DNA from: Brevundimonas sp. UBA4609
Lineage (GTDB): Bacteria > Pseudomonadota > Alphaproteobacteria > Caulobacterales > Caulobacteraceae
Assembly: GCA_002386585.1 (NCBI GenBank)
Contig: DGIZ01000188.1
Location: forward strand, 1 to 38,133
Reading direction: 5' to 3'
Length of the DNA stretch: 38,133 bases
The notes beneath the pieces are model-generated. The model did not search any database. It saw only the letters and a program-made list of their open reading frames with translations, and was not told the DNA's origin. A program made the translations under genes and the position numbers. Position 1 is the first letter of the stretch, and every line of letters begins with the position of its first letter. Of this stretch, positions 7,468 through 15,290 are shown one piece after another.

Positions 7468-7661
7468 CGGGACGTGTGGAGGCCAGACTGATCTACGGCA
7501 CGCCCGATTTCGAGATCCTGCAGCGCGGCGACTTCGTCCGCTGCGCCGTCTCGGGCGCGCCGATCCCGCTGGAGGCCCTCAACTACTGGAGCGTCGAGCT
7601 TCAGGAGGCCTATGCGTCCGGCGAACTGATGACGAAGCGCTGGGTCGAAACGCACAAGTAA
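7464..7661 (+). CDS. DUF2093 family small protein
   Basis: A 65-residue soluble protein found mainly in alphaproteobacteria. The family pattern is visible: [20 protein letters not shown], then [20 protein letters not shown] and AYASGE. It carries one cysteine (CAVSG) in a segment reminiscent of a metal or nucleic-acid knuckle, but there is no full zinc ribbon. It overlaps the GTPase gene by 4 bases, so it is probably made with it. Coupling to a metallochaperone suggests a client or accessory of metal handling; the family has no known function. Confidence 0.85.
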   Translation: MTGRVEARLIYGTPDFEILQRGDFVRCAVSGAPIPLEALNYWSVELQEAYASGELMTKRWVETHK

Positions 7662-7703
7662 CATTGGCATTCATAGTGGGTGTTGGCGAACCGTTACCCT
7701 GAC

Positions 7704-7735
7704 CCGCTCATCCCCGCCTCCGCGGGGATGAGCGG
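7704..7735. repeat. REP-like palindrome (TCATCCCCG core)
   Basis: A perfect 14-bp stem (7704-7717 with 7722-7735) and a 4-base loop. The arm reads CCGCTCATCCCCGC, the same arm as the paired repeats at 23.8 kb and 28.9 kb. Here it is a single copy between two convergent genes. Confidence 0.75.
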
Positions 7736-7758
7736 AAATGGGACCGCTCACCGCAGAT

Positions 7759-7787
7759 AAAGCCCTCTCCCATCAGGAGAGGGTTTT
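7759..7787. terminator. Bidirectional terminator between the metal operon and the hydrolase gene
   Basis: CCCTCTCC (7763-7770) pairs with GGAGAGGG (7776-7783), followed by TTTT on the plus strand; the minus strand reads CTTTAT after the stem. It overlaps the last codons of the convergent hydrolase gene. Confidence 0.6.
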
Positions 7788-8459
7788 CAGCCATTCCGTC
7801 ATCACCCGCGCCAGCGCCTTCGGCTGTTCCAGCGGGATCATGTGGCCGGTGTGCGTCACCGCCTCAAGCGTCGAGCCTGCGATCCCGCGGTGCAGCTCTT
7901 CCGCCTCCTCGCGCGCCCTCAAGCGATCCGCATCCGCCGCCACGATCAGCGTCGGTTGAACAATCTCCCCCAGTCGGTCCAGATCGCCCGCCCGCGCCAT
8001 CGCCGATTGGCGATGAAACACCTCGCCGCCCAGCCGCAAGCCCATATCCCGCACCCGCGTGATCATCGCCTCGTCGCCCGACAGATCGGGGTGCAGGGAC
8101 GAGACGATGGCCGGCCTGCTCAACCCCTTGAAGGCCCTCGGCGGCGCCTTCAGGGCCGAGCGCCGCTGGCGGATCAACTCCTCCGTATCCCCGCGCGCCG
8201 AGGTGGCGATCAGGATCAGGGCCTTCACCCGCTGTGGCGCGATCCGCGCCAGCTCCCGCGCCACATAGCCGCCCATCGAGAAGCCCACGGCGACGAACCG
8301 TTCCGGCGCATCGCTCAGGATCGCCGCCGCCATGCTCTCGATATCCTCGCCCCGGCTGAGGTCGGTGGCGACCAGCGGCCCGAACGGGGCCAGATCGTCG
8401 GTCATGGCGTCCCACAGGGTCGCATCGGCCATGAAGCCGGGAATGAGCAGCAGGGTCAT
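7773..8459 (-). CDS. Alpha/beta hydrolase
   Basis: A 228-residue alpha/beta-hydrolase fold protein. The nucleophile elbow is GFSMGG (S61), the oxyanion region is LLIPGFMADATLWD near the N-terminus, the acid is probably the aspartate in VAADADRLR, and the histidine is in HTGHMIPLEQP. There is no signal peptide, so it is cytoplasmic. It resembles small esterases and BioH/MhpC-like hydrolases; the substrate is unknown. It is divergent from the WD40 gene and convergent with the metal operon. The 88-base divergent spacer contains an inverted repeat CCTCATA/TATGAGG (8465-8471 and 8505-8511). Confidence 0.85.
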   Translation of the reverse strand: MTLLLIPGFMADATLWDAMTDDLAPFGPLVATDLSRGEDIESMAAAILSDAPERFVAVGFSMGGYVARELARIAPQRVKALILIATSARGDTEELIRQRRSALKAPPRAFKGLSRPAIVSSLHPDLSGDEAMITRVRDMGLRLGGEVFHRQSAMARAGDLDRLGEIVQPTLIVAADADRLRAREEAEELHRGIAGSTLEAVTHTGHMIPLEQPKALARVMTEWLKTLS

Positions 8460-8547
8460 GGCCCCCTCATAGACCCGCTACGCGACAGACGCGACGGGGG
8501 AGGTTATGAGGCGCATCCGACTTCTCTTTCGCCCTGCGTGAGCCGAC

Positions 8548-9513
8548 ATGACGACCTTCTCCTTCGACGCCCAGGTCACCGCCGCCCTGTTCGACAAGAC
8601 CGGCGCGATCTTCGCCCTGGGCGACGGCTCGGTGCGCTTCGAGAGCGGCGCCCGCAGCGAGGTCCATGACGGCGCCGTCCTGTGCGCCTGCGTCCACCCC
8701 TCGGGCGAGGGGATCGTCACCGGCGGCGACGACGGCAAGCTGGTCTGGAGCCGCGAGGGCGAGGCCGTCCTGCTGGCCCAGACCAAGGGCCAATGGATCG
8801 ACGCCGTGGCCGCCTCGGCCGATTCGGGGCTGATCGCCTTCTCCTCGGGCCGCACCCTGACGGTGCTGGACGTCAAGGACCCGCACTTCCGCCGCGACTT
8901 CCAGCACGAGCGCACCGTCTCGGGCGTGGCCTTCGACCCCAAGGGCCGCCGCATCGCCGCCTCGACCTATGGCGGCGCCTGGCTGTGGTACGCCCGCATC
9001 GAGCAGCAGCAGCCGACCAGGCTGGCCTGGGCCGGGTCGCATCTGGCGGTCGGCTTCTCGACCGACGGCGCCTATGTCGTCACCTCCATGCAGGACAACC
9101 AGCTGCACGGCTGGCGTCTGAAGGATCAGAAGAACATGCGGATGGGCGGCTATCCGTCCAAGATCAAGAGCTTCGCCTTCCTGGCCAAGGGGCAGCTTCT
9201 GGCCACCTCGGGCGCGCAGGGCGTGGTGCTGTGGCCCTTCGTCGGCGCCAACGGGCCGATGGGCCGCGAGGCGACCGAGATCGGCTATGACGAGACGACC
9301 CTGATCGCCCAGGTCGCCGCCGCCCCCGCCCATGGCCGTCTGGCGGCGGGGCTGGAAGACGGGCGCGTCTGGTGGGCCGATCCGGCAGGGCGCGGCCTGC
9401 AGTTCGTCAAGCAGGACAAAGGCGCCCCCATCACCGCCCTGGCCATGAGTTCCGGCGCCGCCCGCATCGCCTGGGCCGACGAGGACGGCCACGCGGGCGT
9501 GGCCTCGCTCTGA
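8548..9513 (+). CDS. WD40 repeat protein
   Basis: A 321-residue protein made almost wholly of beta-propeller blades. WD40-type units recur about every 40 residues, for example VCACVHPSGEGIVTGGDDGKLVWS, GVAFDPKGRRIAASTYGGAWLW and VGFSTDGAYVVTSMQDNQLHGW, giving about seven blades. There is no signal peptide or membrane segment, so a cytoplasmic scaffold is likely. Similar single-propeller proteins are frequent in alphaproteobacteria and have no assigned role. It lies near the metal operon but is separated from it by the convergent hydrolase gene. Downstream is a pair of palindromic repeats. Confidence 0.85.
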   Translation: MTTFSFDAQVTAALFDKTGAIFALGDGSVRFESGARSEVHDGAVLCACVHPSGEGIVTGGDDGKLVWSREGEAVLLAQTKGQWIDAVAASADSGLIAFSSGRTLTVLDVKDPHFRRDFQHERTVSGVAFDPKGRRIAASTYGGAWLWYARIEQQQPTRLAWAGSHLAVGFSTDGAYVVTSMQDNQLHGWRLKDQKNMRMGGYPSKIKSFAFLAKGQLLATSGAQGVVLWPFVGANGPMGREATEIGYDETTLIAQVAAAPAHGRLAAGLEDGRVWWADPAGRGLQFVKQDKGAPITALAMSSGAARIAWADEDGHAGVASL

Positions 9514-9538
9514 GGCGGCGGCCTCTACGACTTTTCCC

Positions 9539-9645
9539 GTCATCCCCGGCCTTGTGCCGGGGATCCATAAACGCGGACCTTTACTGTCGGAGCGCGGACG
9601 GTCAGCGCGGCGTGTATGGATGGCCGGGACAAGCCCGGCCATGAC
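9539..9645. repeat. Paired inverted palindromes (GTCATCCCCGG type)
   Basis: Two 31-base imperfect copies lie in opposite orientation at 9539-9569 and 9615-9645. Each starts GTCAT, contains its own hairpin (for example ATCCCCGGC/GCCGGGGAT) and ends ATCCATA. The 45-base spacer has no gene. The arrangement matches REP doublets. Reading through the right copy creates a false N-terminal extension (MDGRDKPGHDD) on the mtgA frame. Confidence 0.75.
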
Positions 9646-9702
9646 GATGATCGTGACCAGCGCCGCCGTGATTTCTCAACCTTCCTGAGCCATCCTCCCT
9701 CG

Positions 9703-10410
9703 ATGACCCGCGCGAAACACAAGAAGCGTCGCCCGATCCTGACCCTGCTCGTGATCCTGGCCCTGTTCCCGCTGGCCGGGGTGGCGGTGCATCGCTTCCT
9801 GCCGCCCCTCGCCACGATCCTGATGGTCAAACAGGCGGCGGCCGGGCACGGCATGGACTATCGCTGGCGCTCGCTGGACCGCATCTCGCCGCGTCTGGTC
9901 GAGGCGGTGATCGCCGCCGAGGACGCCCGTTTCTGCCGGCATCACGGCTTCGACGTCGAGGCCATCCAGAAGGCGATGGAGGCCAACGAACGCGCCGAAC
10001 AGCGCGGTTCGGACAAGAGGCGCGGCGCTTCGACCATTAGCCAGCAGACCGCCAAGAACGTCTTCCTGTGGCCCGGTCGCGACTGGGTCAGGAAGGGGCT
10101 GGAGGTCGGCTACACCGGCCTGATCGAGATCGGCTGGGGCAAGCGGCGGATCATGGAGATGTATCTGAACGTCGCCGAATGGGCGCCCGGCGTCTACGGC
10201 GCCGAGGCCGCCTCGCGCCACTGGTTCAACAAGAGCGCCGACAAGCTGACCGCGCAGGAGGCCGCCCGCCTGGCCGCCATCCTGCCCAGCCCGCGCCGCT
10301 ACAAGGCGGCCAACTCCGGCCCCTATGTCCGCCGCCGCGCCGCCCGCATCCAGGCGGCCATGGGCACGGTGCGCCAACAGGGGCTGGACGCCTGCGTCGA
10401 CCGCCGCTGA
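9703..10410 (+). CDS. mtgA: Monofunctional biosynthetic peptidoglycan transglycosylase
   Basis: MtgA polymerises lipid II into glycan strands in the periplasm. I start at ATG 9703 (MTRAKHKKRR, 235 residues), because the 29 upstream residues are translated repeat DNA. A basic N-terminus precedes one membrane anchor at about 13-35. The GT51 domain follows, with EDARFCRHHGFD (catalytic glutamate), GASTISQQTAKNVFLWPGRD, KRRIMEMYLNVAEW and AARLAAILPSPRRY. There is no transpeptidase domain, and the length is normal for MtgA. It appears monocistronic. Confidence 0.93.
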   Translation: MTRAKHKKRRPILTLLVILALFPLAGVAVHRFLPPLATILMVKQAAAGHGMDYRWRSLDRISPRLVEAVIAAEDARFCRHHGFDVEAIQKAMEANERAEQRGSDKRRGASTISQQTAKNVFLWPGRDWVRKGLEVGYTGLIEIGWGKRRIMEMYLNVAEWAPGVYGAEAASRHWFNKSADKLTAQEAARLAAILPSPRRYKAANSGPYVRRRAARIQAAMGTVRQQGLDACVDRR

Positions 10411-10444
10411 GGACGCAGGTTTCGCAATACGCTGTTAACCGTGA

Positions 10445-10501
10445 GCTTGGGGCCAAGCCTTAACGGACCCGCGTCATGCTGGGGACGACGGCGGACCCCA
10501 G
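10445..10501. other. Two palindromes in the mtgA-TadG spacer
   Basis: GCTTGG/CCAAGC with a 2-base loop lies at 10445-10458. CTGGGG/CCCCAG with an 11-base loop lies at 10479-10501. The second one spans the first codons of an alternative upstream start (10476) for the next gene, which is one reason to prefer 10536. They may be operators or relics of a REP-like repeat. Confidence 0.35.
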
Positions 10502-10535
10502 CGTCCGCGCCAGGGCAGCCGGGGTTGGCGACACG

Positions 10536-12431
10536 ATGGACCGATTGACACGCGCCCGCGCCGCCGCCGGGCTGAAGGGACTGACCGCGCGCTTCCTGCG
10601 CCAGACCCAGGGCAATGTGGCGATGATGTTCGCCCTGGCCCTGCCGGTGCTGCTGATGATCACCCTGGGCGCCATCGACATCCACCAGGCCTCCAAGGTG
10701 AAGGCCCAGCTTCAGGACGCGCTGGACGCCGCCGCCCTGGCCGCCGCCCGTTCGACCTTCACGGACGACGTCAACATCAACAAAGTCGGCCTGGCGGCGC
10801 TCAAGGCCAACATGCCCGGCTATTTCGGCGAGACCTCGGGCGACACGGCCAACTTCGTCCTGCTCAATAACCGCGTCACCGGCGACGCCAGGGTCAACGT
10901 CAAGGTTCTGGTCGCCAACATCGTCCTGCCCCCCTACGGCAAGCTGCTGGACGACTACCTCCCGGTCAGCACCCGCTCCGAAGTCCTGCGTGCGTCGCGC
11001 AACGTCGAGGTGGCCATGGTGCTGGACACCACGGGATCGATGAGCGGCAGCATCGGCGACCTGCGCGAAGCGGCCAAGGAATTGGTCAAGATCGTCGTGC
11101 AGGACCAGCAGTCGCCCTTCTATTCTCGCGCGGCCGTGGCCCCCTACGACTGGGCGGTGAAGCTGGACGCCAGCGCCACCCTGCCGGGGACGCTGGCCAA
11201 GGCGGCTCGCGGCGACCTGCGCGGTCCGACCGACATCAACGCCGTCGGCTATTTGGAAAGGGCGCTGGATATAACGTCCGTCAGCCGCGCTCGCCCTGCA
11301 GTGGTGACGGTGAGCAACCACGGCCTGCAGTCGGGCCAGGGGGTGTTGATCACGGGGGTCAACAACACCACCGACCTCAACGACAACACCTACAAGATCA
11401 CCCGTATCGATCAGAACCGCTTCAGCCTCGACGGCTCCGATACTCGCTCGGCTTCCAGAGCCGCGACCAGGGGCGCGGCGCAACCATGCATCGTGGGGGA
11501 TTGTTCCCTGGTCGTGACCTCGACTCGACATGGCCTGTCGGACGATGAATACGTCTATATTGAAGGCGTCAGCGGCCTGGGTCGCCGTACGAGCAGCGTT
11601 CCGAACGTCAACGGCAACCACGTCCAGGTCAAAGTCTTGGACGCAGATAGGTTCTCCCTCGCCGGTCTGTATGGCCCCAGCTACAGAGATTACGGTAGCG
11701 GCGGACAGGCATACTGCGCCAGCCGCGGCTGCCACTATTTCGTGTTCCGGAACGCGTCGAACACCTATTCACGCCTGCCGGCGACCAATTGCGTGAGCGA
11801 GCGGACCGGCGAGGATGCTTACAAGGATACTGCGCCCGGCGTGGCTCCTGTGGGACGGGTCTATGCGACCAACTGCAACTCGGAGCCGATCTTACCGTTG
11901 ACCAGCGTTCGCGGGGATCTCGAAGACCGTATCAATTCGCTCGGGGCTGCGGGCAACACCGCCGGACAGATCGGCATCGCCTGGGGTTGGTATCTGGTGT
12001 CGCCCACTTTCGGGTCGATCTTCACGGGCGACGGCCAGCCGGCTCCCTATGATACGTCCAAGACTCTCAAGGCCGTGGTCCTGATGACGGACGGTGAGTT
12101 CAATGCGCCTTATTGTGAGGACGTCGCCGCCAATACGGGCGGGCGTTCGACAAGCCGCATCTATTGCGCGGCCACCAACGGGGACCCCTTCCAGCAGTCG
12201 GTGAAGCTGTGCGAAGGGATGAAGGCTCAGAACATCGTCGTTTACACGGTGGGCTTCAACCTTGGAAACGGCACGGGGAAGGCCAACGTCGTCGATACCG
12301 CCCTGGACGTCATGCGCGCCTGCGCCACAAACGAAGACACCCATTTCTTCAAGGCTGACAGCGGCACGGATCTGCGTGACGCCTTCCGCGCCATCGGACG
12401 CGACATCACCCGCCTGCGCATCGCCCGCTGA
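10536..12431 (+). CDS. TadG-like pilus-assembly/von Willebrand factor A protein with inserted beta repeats
   Basis: A 631-residue secreted or membrane-tethered protein. A TadE/TadG-type N-terminal membrane segment (QGNVAMMFALALPVLLMITL, about 25-47) is followed by the region typical of Flp pilus proteins. Next comes a von Willebrand A domain with MIDAS motif DTTGSMS (164-170), GQIGIAWGWYLVSP (477-490) and MTDGE (517-521). Between its halves, at about 250-395, lie two repeats built as HGL...ITGV...N..TYKITRIDQNRFSL and HGL...IEGV...VQVKVLDADRFSL. This form is known from phage and surface beta-rich proteins and is not usual in TadG. No other tad genes are nearby. ATG 10536 has GGGGTTGG upstream; 10476 is the alternative start. 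Confidence 0.8.
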   Translation: MDRLTRARAAAGLKGLTARFLRQTQGNVAMMFALALPVLLMITLGAIDIHQASKVKAQLQDALDAAALAAARSTFTDDVNINKVGLAALKANMPGYFGETSGDTANFVLLNNRVTGDARVNVKVLVANIVLPPYGKLLDDYLPVSTRSEVLRASRNVEVAMVLDTTGSMSGSIGDLREAAKELVKIVVQDQQSPFYSRAAVAPYDWAVKLDASATLPGTLAKAARGDLRGPTDINAVGYLERALDITSVSRARPAVVTVSNHGLQSGQGVLITGVNNTTDLNDNTYKITRIDQNRFSLDGSDTRSASRAATRGAAQPCIVGDCSLVVTSTRHGLSDDEYVYIEGVSGLGRRTSSVPNVNGNHVQVKVLDADRFSLAGLYGPSYRDYGSGGQAYCASRGCHYFVFRNASNTYSRLPATNCVSERTGEDAYKDTAPGVAPVGRVYATNCNSEPILPLTSVRGDLEDRINSLGAAGNTAGQIGIAWGWYLVSPTFGSIFTGDGQPAPYDTSKTLKAVVLMTDGEFNAPYCEDVAANTGGRSTSRIYCAATNGDPFQQSVKLCEGMKAQNIVVYTVGFNLGNGTGKANVVDTALDVMRACATNEDTHFFKADSGTDLRDAFRAIGRDITRLRIAR

Positions 12432-12454
12432 CGAAGACGCGGACGCAAGCAAAA

Positions 12455-12489
12455 GGGCCGGCGGATCGCTCCGTCGGCCCTTTATGCTT
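12455..12489. terminator. Bidirectional terminator between the TadG-like gene and the oxygenase gene
   Basis: An 11-bp stem (12455-12465 with 12470-12480, one G-T pair) with a TCGC loop. TTTATGCTTT follows on the plus strand, and AAAA before it gives TTTT on the minus strand. It lies exactly between two convergent genes. Confidence 0.8.
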
Positions 12490-12506
12490 TCAGCCGTCCC
12501 GCCCGG

Positions 12507-13487
12507 TCAGATCAGGCGGATCTCCTTCAGCCGCTCGGTCAGGAAGTCCTCGGCCAGGATGGTCTTGCCCGCATAGCGGTCGGGGTTGTCCGCCGTGATC
12601 GTCGACGGCAGGGTCTCGATCGGGAAGTCGGGGTTGAAGTGCAGGAAGAAGGGCGTCGAATAGCGGGCGAAGCCGCGACGCTCGGGCGCCGGATTGACCA
12701 CGCGGTGCGTCGTCGACGGCAGGACGTGGTTGACCAGCCGCTGCAGCATGTCGCCGATGTTGACCACCAGGGCGCCCGGCGGCGGGGCGATGTCCAGCCA
12801 TTCGCCGTCCGAGTCCTTCAGCTGCAGTCCGGCCTCTTCGGCGCCCAGCAGCAGGGTGATGACGTTGATGTCCTCATGGGCGCCGGCGCGCACGCCCTCG
12901 GCGTCGGCCGGGATCGGCGGATAGTGCAGCAGGCGCAGCACGCTGTTGCCCAGCTGGACCTTGTCCTCGAAATAGGCGTCGTCCAGCTTCAGATAGCGGG
13001 CGATGGCCTTCAGGATGCGGCGGCCCAGCGTGTCCAGACCGTCGTACAGGCCGTAGACGTGCTCGCGGAAGCCCGCGACCTCGGTCGGCCAGACGTTGTC
13101 GCGCATGTATCGGCGATAGGGATGGCCCTCCGGCAGTTCGCGGCCCGTGTGCCAGAACTCCTTCAGATCGACGGCCTTGGCGCCCTTGGCCGCCTCGACG
13201 CCGAACGGCGTCAGGCCGCGCGCGCCGCCGGTGCCGGGCTGGTGATACTGACGCTTCACGTCCTCGGGCAGGGCGAAGAAGCTCTTGGCGTCGGTCACGG
13301 CGGCGTCGATCAGGCCCTGGTCCAGGCCGTGGTCGGCGATGACGGCGAAGCCGTAGCGGGAAAACGAGGCGCCCAGGGCGTCGGCGAAGGCCTGGAAGTC
13401 GGCGTCATAGCCCTTCATCGACACCGGAACGATGGCGCGGGTCCTGGCCTTGTCCTCGGCGGAAACGGCGGTGAGGGAAGAGGTCAC
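12507..13487 (-). CDS. Isopenicillin N synthase-like 2-oxoglutarate/Fe(II) oxygenase
   Basis: A 326-residue non-haem iron oxygenase of the isopenicillin N synthase superfamily. The N-terminal DIOX_N region contains FSRYGFAVIADHGLDQGLID. The double-stranded beta-helix core follows, with iron ligands H204, D206 (AHEDINVITLLL) and H261 (TTHRVVNP). The RYS motif (R275, S277) binds the co-substrate carboxylate. I start at GTG 13487, which has AGAGAGG upstream; ATG 13529 would add 14 residues. Bacterial members act on diverse small molecules. No beta-lactam genes are nearby, so the name should be read as fold only. It follows the DUF4908-like gene on the same strand by 95 bases. Confidence 0.87.
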   Translation of the reverse strand: MTSSLTAVSAEDKARTRAIVPVSMKGYDADFQAFADALGASFSRYGFAVIADHGLDQGLIDAAVTDAKSFFALPEDVKRQYHQPGTGGARGLTPFGVEAAKGAKAVDLKEFWHTGRELPEGHPYRRYMRDNVWPTEVAGFREHVYGLYDGLDTLGRRILKAIARYLKLDDAYFEDKVQLGNSVLRLLHYPPIPADAEGVRAGAHEDINVITLLLGAEEAGLQLKDSDGEWLDIAPPPGALVVNIGDMLQRLVNHVLPSTTHRVVNPAPERRGFARYSTPFFLHFNPDFPIETLPSTITADNPDRYAGKTILAEDFLTERLKEIRLI

Positions 13488-13582
13488 TGTGAAATCAGCC
13501 TCTCTGATGGTGAATATGGCGGCCCTCATACGCCCAATGGGCGCGAAAGGGCAGATGGGGCGGCCTGGGCCTTTGGTCCACG

Positions 13583-14416
13583 TCAGTCCTGCGGGATGAC
13601 GGCCCGGATGACGCGCGCCGACGACGGACGACCGGCGATGCCGCGCCGGGGATCGACCACGACGCGCAGGTCGCCGCTGGAATAGGTCACGCTCGCGCGC
13701 TGGCCCTCGACCACGGTGATGCTGCGCAGCCGGTCCAGGAATGGGCGGGCGCTGGGCGAGCGGGCGATGCGGACCACGGCGTCGGTGGTGACGATCAGCG
13801 CCTCGATGCACAGGGCCTCGGATTCCTCGCCGAAGACGTTGATGCGGACCAGCCGGCCCATGGCTTCCGAGACCAGACTGCTGCGCCGGGTCATCAGGTT
13901 GAACATCTGCACCGGGCCGAGCGAGGGCGGCTCCAGGCTGACAGGCGGCCCGGCCAGGGAGACCGGCGAGCCGCCGGGCGTGCGCGTCGTGTAGACGGTG
14001 ACGCCGCCGCCGGCGGTGACGCGCAGCACCTGATCGCCCGCGTCGTTGCGATAGATGGTGTCGCCGCGCGGGGCCGAGGACGGACGCAGGGCCCAGGTCT
14101 CGGTCGAGCGCTCGAACCGCAGCAGGGTCAGCGACCCCGCCCGGTCCAGGATGAAGGCCTGCCCCGCCTCGGAGACATAGCGTCCCGGCGGCGGGGTGGT
14201 GCGGGTCACCGACTGGTCGCGGATGACGCGGCTCTGTTCAGCCTGGACGTTGGAGCGGGTCTGGGCCTCGGCCCTGACGGCGCCCGCCAGACCCGCGACG
14301 GCCATCGCCAGTCCCGTGATGCAGAGCAGGCGCAGGCCGGCGCCCGTCGCAGCGCTGGGCGCGGCGACGGCGAAGAGAGGCGGCTTCTCCGCCACGGCTT
14401 CGACCGCAATCCTCAT
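13583..14416 (-). CDS. DUF4908-like secreted or membrane-anchored protein
   Basis: A 277-residue protein with a cytoplasmic N-terminus, one hydrophobic segment at about 28-47 (LRLLCITGLAMAVAGLAGAV, then RAEAQ, a possible signal-peptide cleavage) and a beta-rich exported part. Visible stretches include RYVSEAGQAFILDRAGSLTLLRFE and a segment reading LCIEALIVTTDAVVRIARSP. Length and layout fit DUF4908, a family I associate with Caulobacterales; I cannot confirm this by search. It has no known function. It lies between phaB and the oxygenase on the same strand, with 48 and 95 base gaps. Confidence 0.6.
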   Translation of the reverse strand: MRIAVEAVAEKPPLFAVAAPSAATGAGLRLLCITGLAMAVAGLAGAVRAEAQTRSNVQAEQSRVIRDQSVTRTTPPPGRYVSEAGQAFILDRAGSLTLLRFERSTETWALRPSSAPRGDTIYRNDAGDQVLRVTAGGGVTVYTTRTPGGSPVSLAGPPVSLEPPSLGPVQMFNLMTRRSSLVSEAMGRLVRINVFGEESEALCIEALIVTTDAVVRIARSPSARPFLDRLRSITVVEGQRASVTYSSGDLRVVVDPRRGIAGRPSSARVIRAVIPQD

Positions 14417-14464
14417 GATTTAAGAGGTGATACGCCCGAACGGCGGATTTTGGGCGAACGCGGC

Positions 14465-15190
14465 TTATCCAACCAGGTACTGCCCGCCGTTAAGCGACAG
14501 GGTGCAGCCTGTGACATATCCGGCACGCTCGCCCGACAGCCAGGACACCATGTCGGCGATCTCCTCGCCCTTGCCCAGGCGGCCGACCGGAATCTGGGCC
14601 ACGATGCTGTCCAGCACCTTCTGGTCCATGGCGCCGACCATTTCGGTGTCGATATAGCCCGGCGCGATGCAGTTGACGGTCACGCCCTTGCGCGCGTTCT
14701 CCAGCGCCAGCGCCTTGGTGAAGCCGATCATCCCGGCCTTGGCGGCGGAATAGTTGGTCTGGCCGATCTGGCCCTTCTGGCCGTTGATCGAGGAGATGTT
14801 GACGATGCGGCCGAAGCCCCGGTCGCGCATCCCGTTGATCACCTGGCGCGTCATGTTGAACACGCTGTCCATGTTGACGCGGATCACGTCGGACCACTGG
14901 TCCGCGCTCATCTTGTGGAAGAAGCCGTCGCGGGTGATGCCCGCATTGTTCACCAGAACGTCGATGGGACCGAACTGCGCCTCGACTTCCTGCACCGCCC
15001 GGGCGCAGTCGTCGAAAGAGCCGACGTTGCCCTTCACCACCATGACGCCCAGTTCGCGGGCGGTGGCCTCTGCGGCCTCGGTGTTGCCGGAATAGCCGGC
15101 GGCGACCTGCAGCCCGTCTTCCTTCAGTCGTTGAACGATCGCCTTGCCGATGCCCCGGGTGCCCCCGGTGACGAATGCGGTACGCGTCAT
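14465..15190 (-). CDS. phaB: Acetoacetyl-CoA reductase
   Basis: PhaB reduces acetoacetyl-CoA to (R)-3-hydroxybutyryl-CoA with NADPH, the second step of polyhydroxybutyrate synthesis. The 241-residue short-chain dehydrogenase has the TGGTRGIG cofactor loop (8-15), NNAG (81-84), serine in NISSINGQKGQ (S134) and YSAAK (Y147, K151). The FHKMSADQW and GYIDTEMV stretches are typical of PhaB/PhbB and set it apart from FabG. The partner thiolase phaA and polymerase phaC are not in the window. An FabG-like role is the main alternative. Confidence 0.85.
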   Translation of the reverse strand: MTRTAFVTGGTRGIGKAIVQRLKEDGLQVAAGYSGNTEAAEATARELGVMVVKGNVGSFDDCARAVQEVEAQFGPIDVLVNNAGITRDGFFHKMSADQWSDVIRVNMDSVFNMTRQVINGMRDRGFGRIVNISSINGQKGQIGQTNYSAAKAGMIGFTKALALENARKGVTVNCIAPGYIDTEMVGAMDQKVLDSIVAQIPVGRLGKGEEIADMVSWLSGERAGYVTGCTLSLNGGQYLVG

Positions 15191-15290
15191 GACCTCTCCC
15201 TGTCCTGTGCGGCGGCCGTCGTGGTCGCGACGCCGTCCGCCTCCCTTGCCGACAGCCTTAGCGCGGCTGGAGACGAACGAGAAGACGGGG

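Noticed and set aside
10476..10535. Upstream ATG start for the TadG-like protein
   Set aside because: It lacks a good ribosome binding site and its first codons lie in a CTGGGG/CCCCAG hairpin. ATG 10536 gives the usual N-terminus, though 10476 is not excluded.
12507..13487. Beta-lactam biosynthesis suggested by the isopenicillin N synthase fold
   Set aside because: No ACV synthetase or acyltransferase is nearby. The fold is shared by many oxygenases, so only the fold is reported.
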